A DNA stretch of 64,000 bases from Manis javanica. Lineage: Eukaryota > Chordata > Mammalia > Pholidota > Manidae. The notes beneath the pieces are model-generated. The model worked only from the letters and a program-made list of their open reading frames with translations. It was not told where the DNA came from and searched no databases. The position numbers and the translations under genes were made by a program. Positions 44,781 through 56,300 of this stretch are shown in pieces (position 1 is the stretch's first letter; every line of letters starts with the position of its first letter). The stretch covers positions 182,292,351-182,356,350 of the forward strand of contig NC_133156.1 in NCBI RefSeq assembly GCF_040802235.1. The letters run 5' to 3'.

Positions 44781-45635
44781 TCTGCTTTCTACCATGTGCA
44801 TTTATTACTTATGAAAATAGGTTGTGGAATTATGAAAGTACTAGAAAAAAACAGGTTGTTATTTATTTATTCAAATAAAACCTGAGTAGTTCCATAGTTC
44901 AACCAAACATGGAATAATAGTTAAATAGAATTCATAGAGAAAAATAGAATTGGAAGGTGTATAAATTTTTTGTCTCTTGAGTAAACACCACGGGCTATAG
45001 TGACAGTGCACACATGTGTGAGAGAAGCACATTTTTTAATGAACCACAAAACTCCCCATTTCTGCCATTCTCTATCCTCCACATGTACAACAGCTGGTAG
45101 TTACAAAATTTGGTATTTCTCCCACTCATAAACTCCCAATCAAAGTTCATTCTGAAACTGAGAATGCATGGCTCAATTCCTCCACTCCTTTCCTTCTGTG
45201 GCTCTACCTTTTTCTTTTCCTAGAATTATTTCTCTTTCCCAAGTGGAAGTCTCTGGCCCCTCTTCTTGCTTTTTCTCACTCTGCAGCTATTTCTACCAAT
45301 TACTTAAAAACCTAACAGAAAACATCCGGGGTCTAAGCAAACAAACAGAGTATTCTTCGGCATGGAGGAAGGTGGGGAAGCTATCAAATGCACATTGTCC
45401 CTCTGACATTTATGCAATCTTGGCTGGGGCACCTTTCCAAACATGAAATGGTAAAGGGAAAAATTGTTATATTAAACTGCATTTAAAAACAAATTTTAAG
45501 AAAAGCTGGTACAGAGACTTTTTTGATTGTGTATCAAGACATTATAAAGGTAAAATTAATATATGTCTTGTTGCTGGAGGGTCTAACAAGGAGACCAGCG
45601 GACAGAACAGAGAACACAGAAACATGCTCATAAAC
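44781..45635. other. AT-rich, unassigned
   Basis: No gene or certain repeat. A 92-codon frame (45168-45446) lacks domains. Confidence 0.35.
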
Positions 45636-46700
45636 AGAAAGTTCATATGACAGGGCAATAACAAAACAGTGGGAAAACAATGAACTATTTAATAAATGGT
45701 GCTGGGATTGCAGGTTACCCATATGGAAAAAAAATTAGATCCCTACCTCATGCCATATAAAAAATAAACTCCAGGTAGATTGAAGATCTAAATATAAAAA
45801 GCAAATGTTTTTAGCTTTTAGGAGAAAATATAGGGACTATCTTCATGATCTTCAGATAGAGAAAGACATAGTAAAAAACACACACAGAGCCAAACTCTGA
45901 AGAAAAAGGTTGATAAGTGAGATTACATTAAAGTTTAAGGTATTTCTCAGTAAAGACACCATACAAATTTACTAAGTCAACCAGAGACTGTAAAACAATC
46001 TGCAGCATGTGTAACTACAGAGGAATACTACAATTTGATTAGAAAAATAAAGAATGGGCAAAGGGTGAGGATTAACCAAAGAGGGAATACCAATGGCCAA
46101 TAAATGGGTGAAGAGACAACCAAACTGACTTGGAGTCAGGAAAATGTAAAAATAAAGCAATGAGATAACACTTGTTACCAATCATATTGACAAAAAGTAT
46201 AAGTTTGATAATACTATGAGTTGGAGTAGAGAAACAATACTCAGGAGAGAGTAAAATAGTGCCACTGATTGGGTGAGCTATTTGGCACCATCTAGAAAAT
46301 CTAATAATGTGCGCGCTAGTTACCCAGATAGTCCGCATCTCTGCATGTACCTGGAAAAACTCTTGCACATGCACATAAAGACTCATGTACAATAACATCA
46401 CTAAATGTTGTCCTTATAATGAAAATTTAGAGGAATAAAAATCCTAAGTGCCCAAAAACAGGAAAATGGGTAAGCTATGGTGGGTTTATAAAATACCACG
46501 CCTCTGTTAAAATGAATGAATTACAGCTGTCTATTTCAATATGAATACATTTCCAAAACATAATGTTGATCAAAAACAGATTATAGGACACTTACAATAT
46601 GTTTCCATTCGTGTAAAGATTCAGGACATAATGTGTAAAATAGTATCATATACATCATTTATGGACTCACACATAGTGTCACTATTAAAACATGCCTGGG
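45636..46700 (+). mobile_element. Old L1 ORF2 3' part and 3'UTR, sense
   Basis: AATGGTGCTGGGATTGCAGG, TTAGATCCCTACCTCATGCC and TTGAAGATCTAAATATAAAA are the common L1 ORF2 C-terminal text. CAATGGCCAATAAATGGGTG and the 46170-46690 text continue in order toward the 3' end. Confidence 0.8.
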
Positions 46701-47109
46701 AATGATATACAAAAAAAATTCACATACAAATTAGGTTTGGAAAGAGAGGAAGCAGAATGTGCTGTGCAGAGGAGCAGAGGACATCAAGTGTGATGGAAGT
46801 GTTTTGTTGCTTTAAAAAGTAGAAAGCAAGTTGACAAGTTGTTGATATTTCACAAGGCCCTGGAAAGAATACTCAGATATTTTACCATATATATCTGTAT
46901 ATCCTAATGCAAACTGTAAAAAATATTTGTAAAATATATGACAAAAAGGGGTTAAATATTGTTTTGATATATAGAATACTTGAAATTCAAAAACAAAATC
47001 ATACAATGATTCCTCTCAAAATCTAAATCTAGACAAACTATGTAAAAAGGCAGGTCTCAAAGGAATGTTATTTCTAATTGTTTGAGCAATCAAAGAAACA
47101 TTGAATTGA
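46701..47109. other. AT-rich, unassigned
   Basis: Between two sense L1 fragments; probably LINE-derived but not alignable by eye. Confidence 0.35.
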
Positions 47110-47765
47110 GATGTTACTGTCTTTTTTTCTTTTCAGATTGATAAAGATGAAAAGGAATGATAAAATCAGCATTGGTGAGAAGACAGAGACACTAATGAAA
47201 TGAACAGGATGATAAATCCCTTATAACCATTGGTAGGACAAAAGCATAAGTCAAATATTTTTTAAGAACATGCATCATTTGTCTAGGGATTTGTTTCTAT
47301 TCCATTTCTAGGGATTTATTCTAATGGATAGTGGACAAGAATCAGCCTATCCTAAAAAGGATGCTTACTGAAAGACAATTTAGAACATCAAAAACTGGAG
47401 ATAAATTAGATATCCTTAAATACAAACTTGAATTAATAAATTATGATACAAAGATATAATGCAATATAAAATTATGATATATTCTTTCCTGAAAATGCTT
47501 TCATGATATAGAAAGTTTAAAATTCACATTACAAATAGTGCCTATTTTTACAATATCTATAGATTCATATGTGGTTTTATACATGCACACACATACACAT
47601 ACATTTCCACGGAAAACAGTCTAAAAACACTAAACAATATGGGTGTGTTAAGTAGAAGCTGCATTTCAGATGTTAAATTTTTTTTAAAAATTTGTAACAT
47701 TTGTACTATGCTTATATACTACTTGTGTGTGAAAAGAAAATAAAGCTAGCGCAAGGCAGGAATGC
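47110..47765 (+). mobile_element. Old L1 3' end, sense
   Basis: ATTGGTGAGAAGACAGAGAC, AACCATTGGTAGGACAAAAG and GAGATAAATTAGATATCCTT keep the L1 3' order. TTTGTACTATGCTTATATAC follows near the end. Confidence 0.6.
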
Positions 47766-47819
47766 GTTCTTCCTCTAAACCCTGAGGGTCAGGCTTTCCT
47801 CCTTGGGGGTCTAAATATT

Positions 47820-48790
47820 GGAGATGAAGAGAAAATTATCATTATTTGAAGATAGTACTATTTGCCTAAGAAAACCAAAGCAAATCAATTAGAAAAGTAT
47901 TAGAAACAGGGAAAGTGGACAGTGGCTTGTTAAAAAATGGATATACAGATCTCAGTGTCTGTCATATACACCAAAAATAGCCAACTAGGAAACACAGTGA
48001 AGAAAAAAATATTACCAGGAGCAACAAAAACTGTTCTGTGAATAAGCTTTATAAGACTAGTGAAGCCTGTGGGAACATACACACACACACACAACCTCCT
48101 CATATTCATACATACACATACTTCCCCACATATACCCTCTACACACATAGCCATACTCAGAAAGAACTTTGAGATATTTAATAAATAGATGTATTTATTG
48201 GGAAGTTTTAATATTGTAAAGATATTTTGGAAGAATGGACATTAACACATTCCAATCAAAATCTCAGTGTGATTGTGGGAGGTGAAGCAATTGTCAAATT
48301 TACTGTGAAATTATCCTGAAAAAATTAATTCATGACAATATCAATGAAGAAAGGACAGGACAAATGACTTGTACAGTCAAACATTAGAATCTACTTCAGA
48401 AATATAATCATCAAAATAATGTGGCTAGGGAATAGAATAAAACAGAATAGAATAAAATGCTCCGAAACCAATCCATTTACGTGTTAGAATTTAGCACATG
48501 GGTAAAGGTGTTATTTCAAATTAGTAGAAATAATGATTCTTTTTTTAATTCGCATTAAGACTATTGAAACATTGGAGGAAAGTGAAAGATCCCTGTCTCA
48601 CAAGGTATGTTAAAATAAACTCCAATTATGTTAAATAAGAGTTTGAAATCATAGATAACCCAGAACAAAATCTAGGTATTTATCTCATCTCAGGATTAGA
48701 GGGTCTTTCTAAAAAAACACACACAAGTGGACTCCACAAAGAGATAGATAGGTTTAACATGTAGGAAAATACTAGTGTATTAACAGAAAA
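47820..48790 (+). mobile_element. Old L1 ORF2 (RT region), sense
   Basis: GAAGATAGTACTATTTGCCT followed by GAAAACCAAAGCAAATC corresponds to the sequence around and after the FADD motif. ACATTCCAATCAAAATCTCA at 48248 corresponds to the FNAIPIKIP region. CATCAAAATAATGTGGCTAG at 48409 corresponds to the ATVIKTIWF region. Contains a short CA run (48077-48092). Confidence 0.75.
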
Positions 48791-49037
48791 ATACGATTCT
48801 CACAGGTGGGTTCCCTGGGACTCTGAGATTAAGAGTGTATGGGGTTTATTAGGGGTGTTCTTGGGAATGTCACACATGTGAGTGGGAATTCACAGGGAAA
48901 AGCTGGGCTGTGTTACATCTCAGCAAAGGCTGGGCTGACCCAGCCCAGCAAAGGAGCAAGGGAACCTTCAGTGTTGTCCCAAGTTGGGAGAAGGGTCCTG
49001 GCCTTTGCATCCTTAGATGTGGGCTCCTCCAGGAATG
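48791..49037. other. Right boundary of the AT-rich island, unassigned
   Basis: Composition returns to GC-rich here. I cannot assign the sequence. Confidence 0.35.
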
Positions 49038-49519
49038 TGGCATTGTGGTGGTTTAAAAATACATCCATGAATTATTTAACAGACATTCATCCCTTCAAAA
49101 GGTGGGGCCTACCTTCCCTCCCTGCAAATGAAGGCTGGACTCAGTGAGATGTTTCTGACCCACAGGATACGGCAGCAGTGATTAAGTCATACCAGGCATC
49201 GTGGCCTCTTGGGCTTCTCTCTTGGGAAAAGAAAAGCTACTATATTGTGAGGACACTCAAGCAGCCCCATGGAGAGGCTCACATGTGTGAAACCAAGGCC
49301 GCCTGGCCCACAGCCATTCTAGAGTCACGTTTAAAAGCCGATCCTCAAGCCCTAGTCAGGGATTCAGATGACTGCAGCCTTGGCTGACATCTTGACTGCA
49401 ACCTCATGAGAGACCCCACACCAGGAACCACCCAGCTAAGTGGCCCCCAGTTCCTAACTCACAGATTCAGCAAGATAATGAGTGTTGTTTTAAGCTCCCG
49501 TATTTTGGAGCAATCCATT
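49038..49519 (+). mobile_element. MLT1/MaLR-like LTR, 5' part
   Basis: CTTGACTGCAACCTCATGAG, AGACCCCACACCAGGAACCA, CCCAGCTAAGTGGCCCCCAG, then GAGTGTTGTTTTAAGCTCCC and GTATTTTGGAGCAATCCATT follow the standard MaLR-type 3' half. Its last bases are separated by the younger LTR and resume at about 50080 (GAGCATCAGATAACTATTAT). Confidence 0.75.
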
Positions 49520-49616
49520 TGTGGATAAAATGAGAGTTCCTGTGACCAGGATTCTCACCTGGCTGTTGTTGACTAGCTCACTGCACACCTGTGGGCACTA
49601 CATGGCTGCTGACTCC

Positions 49617-49624
49617 ATAAAAAG
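49617..49624 (+). promoter_or_regulatory. TATA-like box of the solo LTR
   Basis: ATAAAAAG preceded by CTCC and followed by a GCTTTGCCC stretch, about 97 bp into the LTR. Typical placement for the U3 end; a start site would be expected about 25-30 bp downstream. Inferred, not measured. Confidence 0.6.
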
Positions 49625-49714
49625 AGCTTTGCCCAGTGCTCGGGGCACAACTCAGTGGCAGGGCTGCAAGACTGCAGGAGAGCAGAGCAGAGACTGGAGT
49701 GGTGGCAGCACCGA

Positions 49715-49900
49715 GGACAGAGGCCCAGAGGATGGCTGTGTGGGACGACTGTGCAGAGAGGCCCAGAGGACAGCTGTGCAGGCAGAGAGGTCCAAAGAAC
49801 GTCTGTGTGGGATGGCTGTACAGAGATGCCCAGAGGGACAACTGTGCAGAGAAGGCCAGAAGACAGCTGTGCAGACAGAGGAGCCCAGAGGCAGAGACTG
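49715..49900 (+). repeat. Degenerate tandem array inside the LTR
   Basis: About five to six imperfect copies of a GCCCAGAGGACAGCTGTGCA-type unit with variable spacing of roughly 26-40 bp, for example near 49729, 49769, 49828, 49855 and 49888. It lies between the TATA-like box and the poly(A) signal, so it is expected to fall in the R region of the LTR. Confidence 0.75.
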
Positions 49901-49962
49901 GCTTGCTGCATACAGACTTGCTCTGACTGAATGGGATTCTAGTGACTGACCTGCCACCTGGA

Positions 49963-49968
49963 AATAAA
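49963..49968 (+). promoter_or_regulatory. Poly(A) signal of the solo LTR
   Basis: AATAAA in the context GGAAATAAAGTTGGGTATAA, about 110 bp before the LTR end, as expected for R/U5. Confidence 0.7.
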
Positions 49969-50079
49969 GTTGGGTATAACCCTTTCACCCCAAAGAGTGT
50001 TCTGCTGTCAATTTTCTTTGGTCACATTGAATCCATAGCGAACTTGCCCGTGGCTGAAACCTATTGGCAAGACACCATT

Positions 50080-50105
50080 CCAGAGCATCAGATAACTATT
50101 ATACT
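50080..50105 (+). mobile_element. MLT1/MaLR-like LTR, 3' remainder
   Basis: GAGCATCAGATAACTATTAT fits the usual MaLR terminus ('CAGCAATAGATAACTAATAC') and completes the older LTR broken at 49519. Confidence 0.7.
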
Positions 50106-50814
50106 TCTGGTCTTAGGCAAGGTTGCTCTGAGAGCTGACAGCTGAGGGGTTTTGCTGGCAGCCTTCTCTGCAGCTGGGAGATCAAGCCCTACAGTCCTAA
50201 AAAGAGACCGGAATGGGGCATCACACTGTCCATTCCAACCGTAAAGAAGCATATAGCCACATGATAAACTGGGTTTTAAAAGATGCGTGTAATCCAAATA
50301 TCAACCTTTGGTGCTCCCGGGTATCAGCGGTTTGTGTTTGCCAGTTTGGGGAGCAAGGGGGTCACTGGTGCTGATGTCCCCTGACTTCCTGGCCTAAGAC
50401 AGCCATTTCATGTCAGCTGGGATGCAGAATCAGACCAAATGAACCACCTTTACACCCAAGCACTACCCTAGTGGACTTCTCTGAGGGTCTGAGGGTCATG
50501 GGGAAGGGTCATGTTCTGGAACCCACCACGCTGTTCTTACACCTGCAGTCCATCTTCTCTTATACCCACCTCTCCATCTCACAATATGTCCCAGAATTCC
50601 TCCAACTCCAAACTCTCCCTCTGTCCTGCAGAGCAGTTCAGCACTTCTTGCTATGTCTTATCTTAATAAAAAATACCCCAATCCTTACAGAAACTCGGCA
50701 AAACTGAGAGCCCACCATCTAACAGGACCCTCCAATCTTAGAAAGTCATTGATTTTTATTAAGTTTGTAACAAGTGGGAGCCAAAGGCTCATTACTTTTA
50801 ATATTAAAATAATA
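50106..50814. other. Unannotated unique sequence
   Basis: No repeat or gene was recognised. Confidence 0.4.
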
Positions 50815-51065
50815 GTTCTCACTTGAATGTTTATTATGCATCAGACATTATTCTAAACACTTGACATAGATTTTTGCACTTAATCCTCTTAATTACACTG
50901 TGAAGGAAGTACTACGATCATCCCATTGTATGTATGCAGAAACTGAGGCACAAAGAGGTTAAATAACTCACCCAAGATTACAAGGCTAATGAATAGTGGA
51001 GATGGGATTTGAATCCAAGCAGAGTAACTACAGAGAACATTCTCTTAACTGCTATGCAGCATAAT
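50815..51065 (-). mobile_element. MIR SINE, antisense, near full length
   Basis: TTTATTATGCATCAGACATT, a GTGAAGGAAGTACTACGATC phrase, GCAGAAACTGAGGCACAAAG, AGGTTAAATAACTCACCCAA and GGGATTTGAATCCAAGCAGA cover the whole element in reverse. Confidence 0.9.
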
Positions 51066-51614
51066 CTCCTAAATATACTTGCTGCTCAGGATTTATACTT
51101 AAACTGCAAGAATGAGAATCTTGTACCAAGAGGCAACAATCATGAAAAGTTTGCAAATATGAGAGTACTTTTATCAATCAGTGCCAAACAATGAAATACT
51201 TCAAAAGGAAAAAATAAACAGAAAATATAAACAGGTGATTTATAAAAGAAAAATATAATGACACACCTATTCTTTGAGAATAAAGCAGCAAGCAATAGGA
51301 GGGGTTCAGGAAAAGGATTCAAGTGTCCGAGAAAGCTTTGCAAGGACCTGCAGATGAGTCAGCCATTCTGTGTTTTAAGAGAAGTGCTGTCAAGGGTCTG
51401 AAGTGAAGATTACTGGGCCAGTCAGAAGTAGGGTAGCTCTTAAAATGAGGTCCAGCTCTGTGAGTGCCAGGGGACACCCCAGCTGCCCCTCCTCACCAGC
51501 AAGAGGCCATGGAAGTTTTTCTGTCCTTGGGGGCCAGCTGGGTCTGCAGAAACCAGAAGACAGGGCACCGAGGGCTGTCAGGGCTCTGTGAGGTCCTGGT
51601 CAGCAGGGTAGCCT
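51066..51614. other. Unannotated unique sequence
   Basis: AT-rich first half, GC-rich second half. No gene or repeat recognised. Confidence 0.4.
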
Positions 51615-51830
51615 GCTCCACTTGAATCCTTGCCCCACCACTTGCCAGCTGTGTGACCTTGGTCAAGCCACTTCCCTCTCTGTGCCTCAGTTTCTACATT
51701 GGTAAAGCAGGCTAGTAATAGTAGTGTCTATCTCAGAGAACTATTGTGAGGGTTCAATGTGGTAATTCATATGAAACATTTAAAGTAGTTCTTGGCACAC
51801 ACTAAAGATCCCCAAATGTTAATTATTATT
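51615..51830 (+). mobile_element. MIR SINE (sense), near full length
   Basis: CCACCACTTGCCAGCTGTGT, GACCTTGGTCAAGCCACTTC, CTGTGCCTCAGTTTCTACAT and AGTTCTTGGCACACACTAAA follow the consensus closely. Confidence 0.9.
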
Positions 51831-52384
51831 TGAAATTCTACTTTATGCTTCACTCATTTAAAAACTGTTCTGGAAAAAGACACAAAGCATCATTCCTGTC
51901 CCCAACAGTCCTTCTCCTGAGCTCAGGTACCAGTTGAGAAGCTGACCAATGTCTAGCCATTCTGGGCCTCTCTGCTATCGTTTCCTTTTCTCAGAGAAGA
52001 GGCCGGTTTAATCTGAGACACCTGAGCTGCGCTTTGGCCAGTGACTGGTTGGCCTGAGGTGTCAGTGGAGCCTCTGTTTGCAGGCTGCACGTCCTCCTCC
52101 AAGTCCACAGGGCCTGCTACATGCCAGGGGTGTGGAGTGAAGAGACTGGCTCTCCCAGGCACAGAAACAGCTAGGCACAGCTCCTGGTACCAGGGAGGGG
52201 GATGGGCTGAGAGGGCTTAGTCCCTAAGGGGAGCAAGGCCTTCTTGGGAGGGCCACACAAAGCAGTTGTCCCAGTGGCCGCTGAATATCTGAATTGGTTA
52301 TCCCATTCTGCCTGGACTGCCTGGACTCTGTGAGACCTCATTCTACCAGCCCACAGCTCTTTGACCTTGGGCCGTGAATGGGAC
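51831..52384. other. Unannotated unique sequence
   Basis: No repeat or gene was recognised. Confidence 0.4.
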
Positions 52385-52515
52385 ATCCGAGTTCATTTCC
52401 TCACAACTGAAATGAATGTAAATACCTGTATCTCCAAACTGTTCTGAGGATATGATGACATATCACTGAAAATTTGCTACACAGTACCAGCTAGCAGGTC
52501 TCAGTGAGCTTTCAG
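52385..52515 (+). mobile_element. MIR 3' half (sense)
   Basis: TTCATTTCCTCACAACTGAA, AACTGTTCTGAGGATATGAT and a CTACACAGTACCAGC phrase keep the MIR 3' order. Confidence 0.55.
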
Positions 52516-52689
52516 TAGACAGTATCTGTCTCTCTTCTCTTCAGAACTGTCTGAGCTGTGGTCTCATCTCAGAAACACAACTCTGTCCTTCTGTGTCTAG
52601 CCCAGGCCAGTTCCCCAGTAGGTTGCCCACCTCACTGTGTCTGGTCTTGCGTTAGCATCTATTTAATGGTCCTCTAGCAGTTTTTCCCC

Positions 52690-52815
52690 AGCACAGCTTC
52701 CTAGAGCAAGATGAGCTTTTTCAACTCCTTCATTTTACAGAAATGTTGAGGACCAGAGAGGAAAAGGGCCAGCACAAGACCATGCTACAGAGCCAAGGTC
52801 AGATCCTAGACCTTG
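52690..52815 (-). mobile_element. MIR, antisense
   Basis: TTCATTTTACAGAAATGTTG, AGGACCAGAGAGGAAAAGGG and GCTACAGAGCCAAGGTCAGA follow the reversed MIR centre. Confidence 0.6.
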
Positions 52816-53499
52816 GGCCTCCCATGCCACAGCTCCCTCTCCTGGGGGTCTTGGGTACATTCCTGATTGCTTTGCCTTCCATTCTGTGCCCCTTGTCAGC
52901 ACCGGCTTCAGCAACACCAAGCTTGCTCAGGAGAGGGGATTCTTGAACACAGCCAAAAGGCATAACCACAACGAGCATGACATGGGGAGGGGAGCAGGTA
53001 GGGGATCAGTCGGGAGGCCAAGGCCAGGTCGCTGAGCCAGCTGCCAGGGCAGAGAAGTGGGCGGCAGCCAGTCCCAAACCATCAAAGCAAGATAATTATT
53101 GTCCGAGGTCAGTGTCCTGGCCAGGAAAGGCTGACATGTGGGCACAGTGCCAAGGTAAGTGTGACCTGGGGCTGTGGGGCATCCTTCCTGGGCCCAGAAC
53201 CAGATGTGGCTGTGTTCTGCTTCCAAGGGCTGGCTTCATCTGCACTCTAACCCTGACAAAGGGACTTAGAAGATAGAAGTGGAATCAGAATTCAGAATTT
53301 AGGGCTTACCTAGATATTTGAAATTTAGATCCAACCTTTCGTAGAGTGCATTCTTTCTTCTTCTCTAGTCCCTCCTCCATTTCCTCTTTTTTGCAAATCC
53401 CTCCAAAGGCAGGTCCTACTAGAGGGTATAACTGGCCCATGCATCAGCCCATCAGCGTCTGAAATGCTTTGCCAGCACTGCCTTCCTTGGAGCCACTGC
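52816..53499. other. Unannotated unique sequence
   Basis: No repeat or gene was recognised; short overlapping frames on both strands only. Confidence 0.4.
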
Positions 53500-53885
53500 T
53501 CCTGGATGGAACTCTGCCCTCCTGGATGCTCTGCCCTCCTGGATGGAACTCTGCCATCTGGGATGGAACCCTGCCCTCCTGGGAGCTCTGCCCTCCTGGG
53601 TGCCCTGCCCTCCTGGATGCTCTGCCCTCCTGGATGCTCTGCCCTCCTGGGTGCTCAGCCCTCCTGGATGGAACTGTGCCCTCCTGTGTTCCCTGCCCTC
53701 CTGGTTGGAACTCTGCCCTCCGGGGTGCTCTGCCCTCATGGGTGCTCTGCCCTCCTGGATGGAACTGTGCCCTCCTGGGTGCCCTGCCCTCCTGGGTGCT
53801 CTGCCCTCCTGGATGGAACTCTACCCTCCTGGATGCTCTGCCCTCCTGGGTGCCCTGCCCTCCTGGATGCTCTGCCCTCCTCTCT
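53500..53885. repeat. CTCTGCCCTCCTGGATG minisatellite
   Basis: About twenty units of 17 bp (CTCTGCCCTCCTGGATG) or 20 bp (with an extra GAA) arranged as a higher-order mix. All three plus-strand frames are open through it, giving frames of 153, 174 and 196 codons that repeat ALLPSW/CPPG-like words. I reject these as genes. Expected to be length-polymorphic. Confidence 0.95.
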
Positions 53886-53919
53886 GTGGCTCTGGGCCCT
53901 CCCTCTATTCCACTGGGCC

Positions 53920-54000
53920 CTCAAGTCCAGTCCAAGTTCTGCCTCATCAAAGAAACCTCCTCCAGATGCTTCCCTGCTCTTGCCCACCCCTGAGAATGCC
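53920..54000 (+). mobile_element. L2 3'UTR scrap (sense)
   Basis: GTCCAAGTTCTGCCTCATCA, AAGAAACCTCCTCCAGATGC and TTCCCTGCTCTTGCCC resemble the 'CTCCTCCAGGAAGCCTTCCCTGA' part of L2. Confidence 0.45.
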
Positions 54001-56094
54001 TTAACTCACTGCTCCACATGGCGCCGGGCCATTGGGTGCATGCTACCTGATTGAGGGCTTTCATGTGTGCACCAGGCCAGCAGGTGAGCTTCCTGGGGGT
54101 ACCGGCCACATTCCCCTCTCCCTCACAGCGCCACTGGATGCAGGGCTCAGTGATGAGAGGGATGTGATCGGGGTGACAGGAATTCAGAGTCTTGGGCCCG
54201 TCTAGGCCTGCGGAAACAGAATCACTGGGCAGGGGGCCAAGGAATCTGCTTTGACTACAAGCCCTTTTGGCAACGGCCACACCCACTGAGGCTTTAGAAC
54301 TCCTGTGAAGGGATCACAACGTGTCCCACTCTTCACCTCATGAATCACAGGAGTCAGCCAGAACCCTTATTTCTCTGCATCACAGGTGGGATGAGGAGCA
54401 GGGAGTGGGGTGGGCCTGGAGGGAGCAAAGGGAGAAAGAGGTGATGATAGCAGCCCCAAGGCCGGACCACGAGTTCTCCAGAAGGAACAGCGTGCCCTAG
54501 GAGGTTGCCAGAAGCCCAGGGAGGAGGGAGCTGTGGCTGCCTCCCCCTTCATAGGCAGCCCTTCAAACCCTCCCTGGGGGGAGGGAGTGGTTCAGGAAGG
54601 AGAGTGACTGAAAGGAAACTGAGTCAGGAACAGCTCTGTGAGGAGGGAGACCTGTTTCCCCCTCTCAGGAGAAAGGGGCCTGAGGAAATGCCCCAGGCAG
54701 AGAGAACACTTTCCAGATGTAAGCAGGCAAGTGAGGACACAGCTTGGTCAGCCTTGAGAAGAGATGGGCCCGCTCCCATCGGTCCTGAGTGGATTGGAGT
54801 TTTGCTCTCAGGAGGCAGGGAACAGAGGAGGCACCTCTCCAAGACCCTCTAAGTACCAGTCTGAGGGTGCCTATTGGGTGGGCAGAGAAAAGGCAAGCTG
54901 CAGACTCCAGTGGGCTTCAGCTCTGCCTGGGCTCTGAAGCCGTGACCCCCAACCCAGTCTATGTTTGGGAAGACTGGTGCTGACAAGTGATCCTCGACAT
55001 AGGACCCCAGCTGTGCTGGGCAGCCAGCTGCTTTCCATCCTTCCCTGGAGCATGTCGCCTCTCTGGGCCCAGGCACAGCCACAGGAACCATCAGAGGGCA
55101 GTGTTAGTGCTCAGAGGCGTGTCTACTCCCAGGCCCCAGGCCCACCTTCAGCCTGCCCCATTACACCAGTCAAGCTGCTTACTTACATGTGCGGTTTAGA
55201 AGAGCTGCAGAAAGAACCGAAAAACTGGAGGGATTTGGGGCTGGGAAAGTCAGGAAGGGCTTTCTGGAGGAGGGAACCAAACTGGGCCTGGAAGCTCTAG
55301 CCTGGTTCAATGTGTGGATGGAGTGGCTCTTTTTTCCCCCCCAGATTCCTATAAAGTAAGCCTCAGAAAAGCCCCCCTTCCTTGTGGCACTGCGTCTTTG
55401 TTCCCCATGAGCATTTTTGCCTCTCCCAGAAGTCCTGGCTGTGCTCTGGTGGAAGTACAGTTAGAGGAGGCTGTACTTCTGCTTAGGCGCCAGTATTGCA
55501 TTTAGGCCCGTGGAGGTCGGGGGCCAAGGCAGGGCTGCCTGGGTCTCTGGGGAAGCCGCTGCACTGCTCAGAGCTGAGGGACAGGGAGGCAAGCCAACAT
55601 TTCCAGCACAGACCATGGCCTTCTCCCTCCCCATCACCCTGGGAGTCTCCCTCCTGGCAGGCGGGCAGTGGCGCTAGGGTTGGGGTGATGTTCTGTTGTT
55701 TTGGGCCCTGTGGCCAGGCAGGAAATGGCAGTGGGCAAAGTGTTTCCCATGGGCCGCAGCACTAGGCCAGGCTGCCCAGCGCCCGTGGCTGTGAGGAGTC
55801 AGAAGTGAGGATGACCTGTGGTGAGGGGGCATGGTGGAGACTGTGAGGCAGAGACCGCTTCTGCCCTGCACTCCCCAAGGGCAGGGTTCCCTCAGCACAT
55901 CCTCCTTTCTCCTGAGGCAACTGGGGGCTATTGGTGGCTTCATGAGAATGTGCTGAGAACGTCTCAGTGGTCCCATACCAGATGCAGCAAAACCACAGCC
56001 ACATCCTGACCCTGAATTCAGACTGACCCTAACTGACCTCGGATGGACCCTGGCCTGTCTTCAGACGGGTGCCTGAGGCAGGCATGAGGGGAGG
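54001..56094. other. Mostly unannotated GC-rich sequence
   Basis: Numerous 60-115-codon frames overlap on both strands with no domain. 55990-56070 holds TGACCCTGAATTCAG and ACTGACCCTAACTGACCTCG words akin to the 8.4-kb repeat. Confidence 0.4.
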
Positions 56095-56124
56095 GCTGGT
56101 TTGTCCTAACGAGTGTTAATACTT

Positions 56125-56300
56125 TTGCACCCCCTACTACCTGCTGGATGATATTCTAATTATGCACTGTCCATAGATTAATTTCTTTAAATCTCACCAC
56201 AACTCAGCCAGGCAGCGACTCAGGAGGCGCTGGGAAGTGGAAGCATTTGCCTCAGATCCCACAGGCAGCAAAGCAGGGGCTTGAGCTCAGGTGGTCTGGT
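56125..56300 (-). mobile_element. MIR, antisense
   Basis: TACTACCTGCTGGATGATAT, TCTCACCACAACTCAGCCAG and TGCCTCAGATCCCACAGGCA follow reversed MIR from the 3' end inward. CAGCAAAGCAGGGGCTTGAG continues the element. Confidence 0.7.

Larger units (their letters stand above)
49520..50074 (+). mobile_element. Solo ERV LTR nested in the older LTR
   Basis: A 555-bp element starting TGTGGATAAA and ending GGCAAGACA, flanked on both sides by CCATT (49515-49519 and 50075-50079), so TG...CA ends and a 5-bp duplication are both present. Inside are a TATA-like box at 49617-49624, a tandem array at 49715-49900, and AATAAA at 49963-49968. It interrupts the MaLR-like LTR exactly where that text should continue. 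No internal proviral genes remain on either side, so this is a solo LTR left by recombination. The exact ERV family is unknown. Confidence 0.85.

Noticed and set aside
53464-54054. Three long plus-strand frames (153-196 codons)
   Set aside because: Same reason: repeat units without stops, with no start context, domain or exon structure.
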